A stretch of 44,087 nt of DNA from an uncultured Prevotellaceae bacterium (lineage in GTDB: Bacteria; Bacteroidota; Bacteroidia; Bacteroidales; Bacteroidaceae). The DNA lies in contig OMQN01000015.1 in NCBI GenBank assembly GCA_900313235.1, positions 1 through 44,087 of the forward strand, in the 5' to 3' direction. Each line of letters opens with the position of its first letter. The first letter of the stretch is position 1. A model generated the notes under the pieces. It was not told the origin of the DNA, did no database searches, and worked only from the letters and a program-made list of their open reading frames with translations. Positions 36,801-43,395 of the stretch are shown piece by piece. Position numbers and translations under genes: made by a program.

Positions 36801-38913
36801 ACAGGCACTGCCCCTCACACTCATCTACCGCTACAGCACCAAGTCGCCTGGCGGCAAGGAGAAAGGTCTGATAACCTATGTCGACTTCGACCATCAGGAG
36901 CGCCAGAAGAGTGGTGAACTCACCCTCGAACCTTATGTGCTGAGCAAGGTGGTGAAGTATGACGACGATGGTAAGGAGAGCGAGAAGCGCGACACCGTCT
37001 TTGTGGATCCTGTCGACCAACTGCTGGCTCGCGTCGACCGGAACAATGGTGCTCCTGTGCAGGCCTACGAGGAGCTGCGCAACCTGAACTTCAGCTTTGT
37101 GGGTCGCGACAACCAGCTGATGGTCAACATCGACGAGATGGACCGCCGCATCAACAAACGCAACGTCTATGTCACCATCTCCGACATCCCCGACAGGAAC
37201 GGTAACCACATGGCGTCGCCCAAGACGGAGACCTTCTTCGTGAACCGCAACCCGCTGACCTGGTCGAGCAAGCGCTGCAAGGAGACGCTGGATGCTGGCT
37301 TCGAACACCAGCTGCGACTCACCATCGTCAACCAGAGTGGTGCACCGCATACCTACACCATCGAGAACCTGCCTCGCTGGATGACCCTCGACAAGACCAG
37401 TGACGTCATCGAGGCACAAGGCGAGGACGTGGTGACCTTCACCATCAGCAAGGATGTCAACGTGGGCAACTACGACCACATCATCTACCTGACTGACGAA
37501 AATGGACTCTCGGAAGCCCTGCTGTTGGAGATCACTGTCGAGGGCGAGCCTCCTTACTGGGTTGTCAGACCCGAGCAGATGCGCTACTCGATGAATGTCG
37601 TCGGACAGGTCTATGTCGGCGGTACCATCGTCACCGATTCGCGCGACAGGGTAGGAGTCTTCGACGAGAAGGGACGCTGCATGGGTAGCAACTATGTGAA
37701 GTACGATGCCGAGACGGGTCGTAGCATGGTCTACCTGACCATCTATGACAATACCACGGTGGCTACCCCGCTGTTTTTCCGACTGTGGCACCATCGTACG
37801 GGCAAGACCATGCAGCTGACGACCTCCGAGAATATCAAGTTTGGCGACCAGTCCATCGTGGGTACCATCGACAACCCCATCCTGATGGATGCCAACGACC
37901 TGTACCTGCAGAAGATGGTGCTGGAAGAGGGTTGGAACTGGGTATCATACAATGTCAACAACGCCTCCCTCAGTCGTGTGTCTTCTGTGCTCAGCGCATT
38001 CCCGTGGCAGGAGGGCGACATCATGACTGAGGACTCGGAAGACCTCACGCTGGTCTTCAAGGATGGCAAGTGGCTGAGCAATTCCAACAAGAACATCGGC
38101 GAGGTGAGCCTGTCGCCCGAATACTGCTACCGTGTCAAGGTGCAGGAATACCACGTCATCGACATCTGGGGTACGAGTCTCAGAGATCCCGAGCAGCGCA
38201 CCATCCATGTCAAGGAGGGATGGAACAGCATTGGCTACACGCCGATGGTGAACCTGCCCATCTCTACGGCGCTCACAGAGTACTTCAACGAGGCTACTCC
38301 TGGCGACGTCCTCAAGAACCAGCACGAGTTTGCCATGTTTGCCAGCGACGGCGCAGGCGGTGGCGAGTGGCTCGGCACCCTGGAGTATATGAAGCCTGGC
38401 GAGGGCTACATGCTCTTCCGCCAGCGCAAGGGCAGCAGCTCGTTCCGCTATCCGTACTATGAGCCAGGTACCACCTTCATCGACATCAGCAGCTCTACAG
38501 GCAAGGCGTCACGCTTCGCCACCACCATGAACATGGTTGCCAAGGTCGATGGCGTGACCCTCGAAGACGGCGACCGCCTCGTGGCTTATGCCAATGGCGA
38601 GGTGGTAGGCAGTCAGGAGGCGATGACTGACAGCGACCAGCTCTTCTTCCTCTCCATCGAGGGCGAGGGCGCCACACCGCTGACCTTCGCCATCGAGCGC
38701 CAGGGCGACATCGTTGCCGCCACGAGCGAGGTGATGACCTACGAGGCCGACGGCATCAAGGGTACCCCTGCTGCGCCCACGACAATCAGTTTCGTGGCTG
38801 TCGACCAGCTGCCGCAGGATGGCTGGTACACCCTGCAGGGCATCAAGTTACAGAATACTCCCACCCAGCGTGGTGTTTACATTTATAACGGACATAAACA
38901 AGTAATCAAATGA
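27838..38913 (+). CDS. Giant (3691-residue) secreted mosaic surface protein
   Basis: The signal segment is near residues 18-40 (IIYLVLAFLLTLLALLPSKVLA-A). Visible regions in order: a GLUG-like beta-helix block (55-268), a beta-rich section, two more GLUG-like blocks (640-845 and 857-1065, each with F(D/E)GNGHTL), a fibronectin III-like domain (1155-1250), two carboxypeptidase-regulatory-like domains (1258-1345, 1348-1432), a long unassigned middle (about 1440-2600), an Ig-like edge (IMKAGDNIIFNFSENI), two LamG/concanavalin-like domains (2620-2798, 2821-3022), a cadherin-like Ig domain (3145-3235) and a beta-rich end with GWNWVSYNV and D-R-(V/L)-x-x-(F/Y) repeats. The last residues match the shared tail (DGWYTLQG ... 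GVYIYNGHKQVIK). No catalytic site is evident; adhesion or glycan contact is an inference. The stop overlaps the next gene (ATGA). The next codon is also ATG, so the start could be 27841. Confidence 0.88.
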   Translation: MMNERKLHRAQDLSPRQIIYLVLAFLLTLLALLPSKVLAADNKNETIVIDGISYYVLRSADDWTRLGQLVTEAGGKSDVNAILDADFTVTNSVGSSTSPYRGVFDGNGHTLTLNIDNGTNDYGAPFPVVAATTIRNLHVTGNVKGGIHSSGLVGGVANKPTIYFENVWVSVSVSTNSRYVGGFMGHCGNADMFVNDCRFDGSLTSSSKDHTYAGAFIGWGGEGGWIFHRAYEDGVYSVSGSAGGFCRDSSVDKWWGSNAKSTLCLSSHDWGEMKDANHKNVKDQNAIVERMNAEKAGSWQLVGGKAVPVLKKNVLDATFETYAPVPGTESNELNVLKIPFSCDQQVKWVEVSYTDENGKFKDLGRTEMAKNTYAGFIKIPATEAHRNMTIKAKLLVGEVITTYDAKNDAVMHNPRKLSAEMLRFKKDTLSYAGLLRLKWYVHDAKYNDVVDGDQFVIMRSLTGKMDDMQQIGSVVMDSSDSIYTYNDETLISALTPQMLSDDAHQVKYVVIRASAQQLWGVKGNVASAAVDYSVDLLHLLRIQDYTAKWEDETAHTVKVDWQYADEYGAVWDSRAKMKMMVSSVNRAGAPVDTIVYVLTNDEMAACSKVVTLNRSCVNYKIEFQIDRGTSQLPLEAVSYFKIYTADDWSTFAKKVANEMGNSPVNAMLMADITVSEMIGKTSSTPYKGVFEGNGHTLTFNVNNGDMERIAPFRNVSNAIIRNLHTNGSITTSRKFASGLVSHVLTGSVVLIEGCRSSMELISKVNGDATNGGFVTVNYGGMLTIRNCVFDGSFKGADCNMNGGFIGWNESQATLENCFFTPSEISTKVDGCATWSRNDSKVTLTNCYSAKEYNEYIDYFVISSMNDWNTFVGKVADANGQRSVNAVLAADISVGRPVGTSTTAHFTGIFDGNGHTLNLNFIATTDYLAPFMYVKNYTIKNLRVAGDVNGGNFVSGLVGYGNIEGSGVISNCWVSATVKGYGERVAGFIGYNPSATNTITNCLFDGKLIGSNSGNSYCAPFAVYTSYSSTNISNCLENGLYENYKAVGFCRDYTNGFGFDSNNNWSYNHMSTDATSMSSGDLVARLGTSNWQLKGEMAVPKMASAPIGNAIGKTADEIVSLLGPGYWTKNKDGQVVPIMKNKSQVTISTTAPQLPTFYYENLGKIDENSLVAQTQQCSVVLTWANLTDDPVDYYEVWRSDVLEPDNFEMIVGQLSETQYEDKTTSPVHQYLYKVRGVNDCQGRTSSDTKVVPGQCVQTANISGFFHFADGTGIPGTEVIATHPDGTVKTVKTDESGYFIFNDLPYVNHTETNYKIAPNLNGFSDYKTISIGTAPGGNEVANVEFVMTKGVKFSGYVQYNGTSIPVQGVSFLVDGYEVHHAGGKVVTDHEGKFSFHMLSGAHDSIQAVKDGHIFYRGGYYHENDKDPDSQKAYTITADKAGIYFYDDTRVKLIGRVAGGKDQGEIPLGNSLSKNNLGDDLQMVFVLEGDNASRLVWDIQDKNKKERDEEFKHQAHDTKYEYKTKVHTTINRMVVMPDKHTGEYEVLLPPVKWKIQQINAKGYATLFQDGQVGDVIDLSDSLTAHSDTIQGLWKNAEQVDVTTAIVNYHAQYKRIYHSPVLIDYKQQGFEPFEYFGDHYYNFKTLAGDNQKLALAYAVKKKNWPEGKRDSLETKYTFGYPVFSIDRKYPLDISATEKYYYNNNTKSDTIDVIHLSGGVVTIHNGMMSSTHQDTLQLDSLGRGTYLLEAAQVPFLLTGEDALRTVTMTLKMDGTYFEAAPLRAYILNIKQLQGAKEILSYSAPQLVDILRDPPGGTSKATLSKGSTLKYSYQMDMSWNAGVAFTISAGSGLNSFTGVVAAPMGAGGVGGFNVIASNSLSTSIDLVWSGSGNRAFNYTMTTTEDISTSSVKTLVGANADLYMGVEQNIVVKPATAIRAIPDSVFLQMGGQLKAGRAIEIAQGLDDKGKLLHLVRDEVITYGPVVKSNFIHSQQYIISQLIPSLLEQCRSLLFTGTKEEAQQRADATGEVVYWSKVAPDHDNFGADYEVIKPSGKTSGLMVNEVARYHNIMVAWMEMIARNEEEKLAANELVQNFDIDGASSLNYSESFSSDYSNTSSFVSPITPMTAGYFDSTAGDTALGVAAILGPTVAKILSSVLSTKAGGTQGATGTGRDESGRMTVEVEAIGVTFKFGLVPSMSFNVKPKHTESKAYSRKESFTISMDKNSSLNVDVYRVKTASEGLSGYGVQDVFVSNNFFEQTDYNYEYLKREMDLKNYTHSTSFVYRTRAGATCRPWEGERVTNFHNPGTMLDERTKKIENPVIKMDKQSVSGVPFGEPARFKVYLSNESEQPEAAHPYFSLYSSDFANPHGAKMYIDGVPLSGSGRTVEVSPGRVTEKTLEVYASEEFDYTGLRIGLISLDDLKTFQEVAFDVHYLQTAGSIAITTPGDQWIMNCDAPQDSERGWYLPVIIGGFNKNQHNFDHIEFQYKESARGEDYWTNLCGYYADSTIYAAASGTKEMIPENGNITTRFFGEGKVMEKAYDLRAVLFCRNGNSFLTNSSKVLSGVKDTRRPQLFGRADPKDGIMKAGDNIIFNFSENIECNYLQATTNFEVKGETNEAAIQEAPALQFGGKGYAESEARRNFADKNVTIEVMIKPDDVNEDMPIFSHGSDGNRLELWLTKKKTLKAVVDDMEKESQVPIGTTGYQRVALVLDNERKMLYIYSKNLDDSLSNVVYSGYGTLIFGANKQQGTSTRSFFKGRMLQGRVWNRALDLITLNSYGNMLLTGYEKGLVDYYPMNEGKGDYASDYAQGANLLLEGASWAQPRGMSLRFDKTQPQDPEKLKGVQVKSDYLSRDDEKDYTLMFWFKTNEPDGTLLCNGSGYKTDVNAKEKFFIGIEDKTLKYRTNGREYTLGDNLCDDGWHHYAMTVNRERQVASIYVDNLLKAQFSTDSLGGMTGPRFFLGNMVWQEEGINSDLIRQKNALTGYIDGLTLFGQALPLTLIYRYSTKSPGGKEKGLITYVDFDHQERQKSGELTLEPYVLSKVVKYDDDGKESEKRDTVFVDPVDQLLARVDRNNGAPVQAYEELRNLNFSFVGRDNQLMVNIDEMDRRINKRNVYVTISDIPDRNGNHMASPKTETFFVNRNPLTWSSKRCKETLDAGFEHQLRLTIVNQSGAPHTYTIENLPRWMTLDKTSDVIEAQGEDVVTFTISKDVNVGNYDHIIYLTDENGLSEALLLEITVEGEPPYWVVRPEQMRYSMNVVGQVYVGGTIVTDSRDRVGVFDEKGRCMGSNYVKYDAETGRSMVYLTIYDNTTVATPLFFRLWHHRTGKTMQLTTSENIKFGDQSIVGTIDNPILMDANDLYLQKMVLEEGWNWVSYNVNNASLSRVSSVLSAFPWQEGDIMTEDSEDLTLVFKDGKWLSNSNKNIGEVSLSPEYCYRVKVQEYHVIDIWGTSLRDPEQRTIHVKEGWNSIGYTPMVNLPISTALTEYFNEATPGDVLKNQHEFAMFASDGAGGGEWLGTLEYMKPGEGYMLFRQRKGSSSFRYPYYEPGTTFIDISSSTGKASRFATTMNMVAKVDGVTLEDGDRLVAYANGEVVGSQEAMTDSDQLFFLSIEGEGATPLTFAIERQGDIVAATSEVMTYEADGIKGTPAAPTTISFVAVDQLPQDGWYTLQGIKLQNTPTQRGVYIYNGHKQVIK

Positions 38914-39683
38914 AAATAGGAAAGTATTGTATGCTGCTGGCAGTCCTCACCATGCTGTGGGGCTGCTCGTCAGACAGCGATGATGGCGACAAGTTGGAGG
39001 GCTCTTCCTTTGCCCCAGTGGAGAAACCGTCTTGGACCATTGACATGATGGCCAACGACCCCGTGCCCACATGGCAAGCCCCCGACCCGTCGAAGTATGA
39101 GAGTTCGATGTTTATCATGGTGTGCCTCGAAGAGCAGCTGGCACGTTACGCCAGTGACGACGACATGATGACGGTGCTCATCGGCGACGAGTGCCGTGCC
39201 AAGCCTGCCCCACTTCACAAGTCCGACAGCGGTAAATGCTACTTCGTCCTGAAGATAGACGGCAACAGTACCGAACGCGACGTGTCGTTCTCGCTGTGCT
39301 ACTATGCCGCCAAGATTCATCATCTGTTTAAGTTGAGCGCCACACAGACCTTTGCGTCCGACATCACCTATGGCATCGACGAAGACTTCGTACCGCAGCT
39401 GATAAAGGGCAGCTCGCGCTATCCCGTACAGGGCGACCTGACAGTCAAGCTGCCCGACACTGCTCCTTTCACCCCCAGCGACGACGACTTCGTGGCAGTC
39501 TTCGTGGGCGACGACTGTCGTGGCGTGGGAACGGTAGGCCAGCCCTTCACCGTCTTCCTCACCAGTGCCGGCGAGACTCCCCATGTGCGCTACTACAGTG
39601 CCCAGAAGGGTGGGGTATATACGTTCAAGCAGTCACTCACCATCGCTGCGGGTGACAGCAAGGAGGTCACCCTCTCGTTCTGA
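38910..39683 (+). CDS. Lipoprotein of unknown function, operonic with the giant protein
   Basis: 257 residues. It opens with a lipoprotein signal (MKIGKYCMLLAVLTMLWGC, Cys19), then an acidic serine-rich stretch. Two similar segments follow: DDDMMTVLIGDECRAKPAPL (about 88-107) and DDDFVAVFVGDDCRGVGTVG (about 191-210). Each is followed by a beta-rich stretch ending in an aromatic strand, so the protein looks like a tandem duplication of one domain. The same acidic-strand-CRG theme appears near the end of the giant protein (DRVGVFDEKGRCMG). The start overlaps the giant gene's stop by four bases, so the two are probably translated in a coupled way. It probably sits in the outer membrane with the giant protein. 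Confidence 0.8.
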   Translation: MKIGKYCMLLAVLTMLWGCSSDSDDGDKLEGSSFAPVEKPSWTIDMMANDPVPTWQAPDPSKYESSMFIMVCLEEQLARYASDDDMMTVLIGDECRAKPAPLHKSDSGKCYFVLKIDGNSTERDVSFSLCYYAAKIHHLFKLSATQTFASDITYGIDEDFVPQLIKGSSRYPVQGDLTVKLPDTAPFTPSDDDFVAVFVGDDCRGVGTVGQPFTVFLTSAGETPHVRYYSAQKGGVYTFKQSLTIAAGDSKEVTLSF

Positions 39684-39699
39684 AGAATAATAAACCCTG

Positions 39700-41400
39700 T
39701 TGCTGGTGGGTAGCATCACGATGCTGACCAGTTGTAAGCAAGACGCTGACGACTTCCTCAAGAAGCCCTATAGCGTGACTGACGACGACCGCATCCGCTA
39801 TGCCGAGGGGCAGCTGGGCATCACCATCGACAGACAACAGGACTGGACCATGAGTCAGCAGTATAGCATCAAGGTTACTGCCAATGCAGCCCTGCAGAAC
39901 ATCGCACAGGTGACCATCCTCGATGGCAACCCCTATGTCGACGTCACCAACCTGCTGGCTGTGCAGTCTGTCACCAACGACCAGACGGTGACCATGACGT
40001 TCCGCGCGCCTGCCGTTGCCAACCAGTTATATGCTGCCTGCATCACCAAGGACGGACAGTGCATCGCACGACCTTTCACCCCTGGTGAGGACACGTCGCT
40101 GTCGTTCGACGACGCTTCCGAACAGGCTAAGGCTCCTGCCCTGCACCGCGCTGCTGATGCTTTCGGCACTGATTTCATCATCAACCCGCCCGTCTATATT
40201 GAGGAGACCATCAAAGACTTCTACAGCTTCCGCAGTGCGGTGTGTAAGATTCTGCCCGAAGGCCAAGACAACAGCTCGCTGGTTGGTGCTTCCGAATACC
40301 TCAATACGGTACAGGTGCGTCGCAACCCCTATGCCACTTATAGCCTCTCCCTGCACTTCATCAGCGGCGATGGCAGCGACGAGGACAACATCTGGTACGA
40401 CTGGTACCCTGAGGGACAGACTGACAATATGCAGCGCTACCTCATCGTAGACAGCTACCAGGACAAGGACATCCCCAAGCGCGAAGAGAAGAACTCGTAT
40501 GCCCTGACAGGTCACAACCTGTATGCACGCGACGGCAACAAGAACATCACGGAGTTCATGGGCGGCGACATCCTCGACTTCCACCTGGCACGTGGCATAA
40601 ATCCTTTCGACGAGACCGGCAGACAGCGTGTCAAGGTGTTTATGCTCAACGGCTATGTCTTTGTGGCCTGCGAGGATGGCGACGACTGGGACTATAACGA
40701 CCGTATCTACTGGATGCCCTACGGACAGGACCGCGTTGAGAAGGCTACCGTTGTCCCCGTCAAGCCTGAGCCCACCATACCGCAGGTGTGGACGTATGCC
40801 TGGGAAGACAATACCATGGAGGGTGAAGACCGCTGCGACTACGACATGAACGACTGCGTCATCGAGGTCAACGAGAAGGCCGACGACCCCACTATGCTCG
40901 AGATAACCATCGTGGCACTGGGTGCTACGCGCGACTTGTGGCTGGGCTTCGAGAATAAGAATGGCAAGACGATAAGTGATTACCAGCCTGTCTTTGCAGA
41001 GGGCGATCGTTCACAGGATGCCAATGAACTGCATAAGCTGATGCGCGCCAGCTCGGGTGAGATGGTCAACACGGGTAACGGTACTCGCACCGTTGAACCC
41101 TTCAAGGCCACCGTTAAGAAACCTGCAGGCTTCGACTTCCAGACGTGTTCCTTCGTACTCGGTGCCAAGGTCAGAAAAGAGATGCAGGGAGCCTATGAGC
41201 ACGACTTCTACATGCTCCACGTCTCTACAGCAGGTACCGACCCCCACGGCATCGTCATCCCCGGCAAGTGGCAGTGGCCCGTCGAGCGCATGCGTGTCAC
41301 CGAGGCCTACCCTGACTTTGGCAAGTGGGCCAGCGACCATACACAGGCTAAGGACTGGTATAAGCGTCCTGAGCAGGGGAAGGTCGTCAACAACAAGTAA
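39700..41400 (+). CDS. LruC/DUF4842-domain lipoprotein with damaged start
   Basis: Up to 566 residues from a TTG at 39700. The chain opens LLVGSITMLTSCKQDADDF, a lipobox (LTSC) without the usual start and positive n-region. Upstream in this frame is TAA at 39691. One extra A in the AAA run at 39692-39694 would join it to a preceding KNNKTLLLVGS segment, but even then the first codon would be CTG at 39680, overlapping the previous stop. The C-terminal half is LruC-like: DGDDWDYNDRIYWMP, EDRCDYDMNDCVIEV (calcium-loop-like acidic motifs), then HDFYMLHV, PGKWQWPVERMRVTEAYPDFGKWA and DWYKRPEQGKVVN. It is probably a surface lipoprotein belonging with the giant protein. Confidence 0.8.
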   Translation: MLVGSITMLTSCKQDADDFLKKPYSVTDDDRIRYAEGQLGITIDRQQDWTMSQQYSIKVTANAALQNIAQVTILDGNPYVDVTNLLAVQSVTNDQTVTMTFRAPAVANQLYAACITKDGQCIARPFTPGEDTSLSFDDASEQAKAPALHRAADAFGTDFIINPPVYIEETIKDFYSFRSAVCKILPEGQDNSSLVGASEYLNTVQVRRNPYATYSLSLHFISGDGSDEDNIWYDWYPEGQTDNMQRYLIVDSYQDKDIPKREEKNSYALTGHNLYARDGNKNITEFMGGDILDFHLARGINPFDETGRQRVKVFMLNGYVFVACEDGDDWDYNDRIYWMPYGQDRVEKATVVPVKPEPTIPQVWTYAWEDNTMEGEDRCDYDMNDCVIEVNEKADDPTMLEITIVALGATRDLWLGFENKNGKTISDYQPVFAEGDRSQDANELHKLMRASSGEMVNTGNGTRTVEPFKATVKKPAGFDFQTCSFVLGAKVRKEMQGAYEHDFYMLHVSTAGTDPHGIVIPGKWQWPVERMRVTEAYPDFGKWASDHTQAKDWYKRPEQGKVVNNK

Positions 41401-41418
41401 TCAACTCATCAACCAACA

Positions 41419-42336
41419 ATGACACAGATTAGCAGATACTCTCTCACGCTGATTGTTGCTGCCGCCATTATCATAGAGGTGTTAGGAGCGGCGCAGTATT
41501 TTATGGCGCGCAGCGGCGCCCGCAACGAACTGCTGGCAAAGGCCCAGCGCGACATGCAGGAAAGTCAGCGTGTCGCCATGGTAAAAACAGAGGTGGAAAC
41601 GGCACTGAAGAATGCGGAGCACAGCATCCACCTGACGCTGGGCACTCCCGAGACCAGCTATAGCATTGCTGCCCGCATCATCCAGGTCAATCCGCACATC
41701 ATCGGCGTGGGCGTGGCCTTCATCCCCAACTACTACAAGGACAAGGGCCGCCACGGTCTCTTCATGCCCTACACCTACGACGACCAGCCCAGCATTGCCA
41801 GCAAGGGCAAGCGTACGGGCAAGCCCCACATACGCACGCACATCCCGTCGCTGGACTATACACAGCGCGACTGGTACAAGACGGCTATGGCTGGTCAGCG
41901 CCAGTGGACGGAGGCGTATGTCGGCGAAGGTGGGCTCAGCGTGCTCATGTGCACCTATTCCATTCCCGTCACCGACAAGAGCGGCCGTATCGTTGGCGTG
42001 CTCTTTGCCGACGTGACGATGGAGGATGCCACCATCATGATGAGCAAGTTGAACCATGGCATCCGCAAGAGTGGTATCGTCACGCTGGGCATCCAGCTTA
42101 TCAGTTTTCTGCTGCTGTCGTTCATCATCTGGCGTGCCGTGGTGGCTTCGCGCCGCTACAAGGCTCGCTATGTAGACCCCGAGAAGAACCATCTCATCGA
42201 ACAGGTGGAAAAGATGCGCCAGGTCAACACGCGGCTCACCAAGCGCAACCAGGAGTTGGCACAGCGCGTTGCCGAGATGCAAGCGCGTCTCAACTCGCAG
42301 GTTCAGCAGCGTAGCGACCAGCACTGGTTCGGATAG
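41419..42336 (+). CDS. Cache (PDC) domain membrane sensor without output domain
   Basis: 305 residues. A first membrane segment (about 6-28) is followed by an extracytoplasmic Cache-like domain (about 35-215) with IIGVGVAFIPNYY, DYTQRDWYKTAMAG, EAYVGEGGLSVLMCTYSIPV and GRIVGVLFADVTMEDA. A second membrane segment (about 220-240) leads to a short cytoplasmic coiled coil (IEQVEKMRQVNTRLTKRNQELAQRVAEMQARL) and then the stop. Such domains bind small ligands in histidine kinases, phosphatases or chemoreceptors, but here no HAMP, kinase, PP2C or cyclase domain follows. It begins 18 bases after the LruC gene and is probably the last gene of that operon. It may signal through a partner or be a truncated receptor. 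Confidence 0.82.
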   Translation: MTQISRYSLTLIVAAAIIIEVLGAAQYFMARSGARNELLAKAQRDMQESQRVAMVKTEVETALKNAEHSIHLTLGTPETSYSIAARIIQVNPHIIGVGVAFIPNYYKDKGRHGLFMPYTYDDQPSIASKGKRTGKPHIRTHIPSLDYTQRDWYKTAMAGQRQWTEAYVGEGGLSVLMCTYSIPVTDKSGRIVGVLFADVTMEDATIMMSKLNHGIRKSGIVTLGIQLISFLLLSFIIWRAVVASRRYKARYVDPEKNHLIEQVEKMRQVNTRLTKRNQELAQRVAEMQARLNSQVQQRSDQHWFG

Positions 42337-42348
42337 CACTGCTGCCCG

Positions 42349-43122
42349 CTATGCCCACAATTCCTGGAGCACGCTGAGACTTCTCAGCTCTGGGAATTGT
42401 GGTATGTGCAGGCGGTAGTATTGCACCAGCACGTCGACAATGCGGTTGCGCTCCTGGTGCGACAGTCTGAACAGGTGCATCGTGGGAAAGTCCATGCGCA
42501 TCAGCAACTGTATCATGCCCGCCTCCTCAGGTTGCAGGAAGTCGCGATGCAGGGGTGCCGTGTTGCAGAACCGTGCCTCCCTCAAATCAAAGAAGACATC
42601 ACCCTCTCCTCCAATACTCCCCTCTCTTTTTGGAGAGTTAGGAGAGGGGTCGTGGGTGAGGTCTAAGTTCGGATAGAACCCTAAAAACCTGCTCATGTGC
42701 ATCAGGAATGTCAGGTGGAAGTTAGCATAGCCCGCAGGTGCCGCGTCCAACCACTGCATCGAGTTGCTGATATAGGTAAAGAGCAACTCGTCCTGCTGTT
42801 CGGAACGTAGCGCATGGTACAGGAACTCAGCGGTAAACAGGGCAATCGCCAACTTCTCGGGCGAGAAGGGTATCGACGCATAGGCCGTCAGCAGACGGGC
42901 GTCCTTCAGCTTCTGCAACTGGTTGCGCTGGCGCACGTCACACTCCACCTCCAACAGCGTCATGGGTTGGAAGTACTGCTTCTTCAGTCTGCCCTTCGCC
43001 GTCTTCGGAATGGGTACGGCAAACGACAGCCTACCCTCCTGACGGGTAAACATCTCCACAATCAGGCGCGACTCGCCATACTTGAAAGAATGGAGCACGA
43101 TGGCCTCTGTCTTCACTAACAT
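42349..43122 (-). CDS. recO: DNA repair protein RecO
   Basis: 257 residues from the ATG at 43120-43122, directly at the OB-fold start (MLVKTEAIVLHSFKYGESRLIVEMFT); an in-frame upstream ATG would lie beyond the promoter core. RecO helps load RecA through RecFOR in gap repair. Further family-like segments are KTAKGRLKKQYFQPMTLLEVE near residue 45 and a helical C-terminal half with ALFTAEFLYHALRSEQQDELLFTYI. Near residue 155-175 the chain reads HDPSPNSPKREGSIGGEGDV, a translated GC-rich repeat between FYPNLDL and FFDLREARF. The gene converges on the Cache sensor gene with a 12-base gap. Confidence 0.92.
   Translation of the reverse strand: MLVKTEAIVLHSFKYGESRLIVEMFTRQEGRLSFAVPIPKTAKGRLKKQYFQPMTLLEVECDVRQRNQLQKLKDARLLTAYASIPFSPEKLAIALFTAEFLYHALRSEQQDELLFTYISNSMQWLDAAPAGYANFHLTFLMHMSRFLGFYPNLDLTHDPSPNSPKREGSIGGEGDVFFDLREARFCNTAPLHRDFLQPEEAGMIQLLMRMDFPTMHLFRLSHQERNRIVDVLVQYYRLHIPQFPELRSLSVLQELWA
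42601..42660. repeat. ACCCTCTCCTCC ... GGAGAGGGG hairpin repeat inside recO
   Basis: ACTCCCCTCTCTTTTTGGAG followed by AGTTAGGAGAGGGGTCGTGG can fold back on itself. On the minus strand it is read as DPSPNSPKREGSIGGEG. It is the longest coding copy of the GC-rich family in the window. Confidence 0.82.
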
Positions 43123-43127
43123 GAGGA

Positions 43128-43135
43128 CAAAGTTA
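43128..43135 (-). promoter_or_regulatory. Promoter -7 element for recO
   Basis: TAACTTTG on the minus strand, five bases (TCCTC) before the recO ATG, so the transcript probably has little or no leader. Confidence 0.7.
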
Positions 43136-43224
43136 CGAAAAATTTCGTGTTTAGCACGTGGAGTAAGAGAAAAAATGGCGGGAAGATGCAAAAAATAGTT
43201 AAAAATTAGGTGTGTATACACAAA

Positions 43225-43257
43225 TTCTTCATTCTTCATTCTTCACTCTTCACTTTA
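43225..43257. repeat. TTCATTCTTCATTCTTCACTC intergenic repeat
   Basis: Tandem ATTCTTC and ACTCTTC units lie in the 201-base gap between recO and tRNA-Glu. A perfect 12-bp palindrome, TGTGTATACACA (43211-43222), lies just before them. Related A/T-rich words (GTAAATCGTAAATGG) occupy 43285-43320. No gene is seen in 43136-43323 apart from the tRNA promoter. Confidence 0.7.
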
Positions 43258-43262
43258 TTTTG

Positions 43263-43270
43263 TACCTTTG
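43263..43270 (+). promoter_or_regulatory. Promoter -7 element for tRNA-Glu
   Basis: TACCTTTG followed by CACCC, about 53 bases before the tRNA. It may also serve rpsT. Confidence 0.65.
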
Positions 43271-43323
43271 CACCCGCTTTTGACGTTTCGTAAATCGTAA
43301 ATGGTCAAATAGTAAATACATTT

Positions 43324-43395
43324 GGTCCCTTCGTCTATCGGTTAGGACGAGAGATTTTCATTCTCTAAAGAGGAGTTCGACTCTCCTAGGGACTA
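43324..43395 (+). tRNA. tRNA-Glu (anticodon TTC)
   Basis: Cloverleaf read by eye: acceptor GGTCCCT/AGGGACT (first pair G-U), D arm GTCT...AGGAC, anticodon stem AGAGA/TCTCT with loop TTTTCAT giving anticodon TTC, T arm AGGAG-TTCGACT-CTCCT, discriminator A. The CCA end is not encoded. The D arm and the TTCGACT loop closely match known glutamate tRNAs. Confidence 0.95.
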
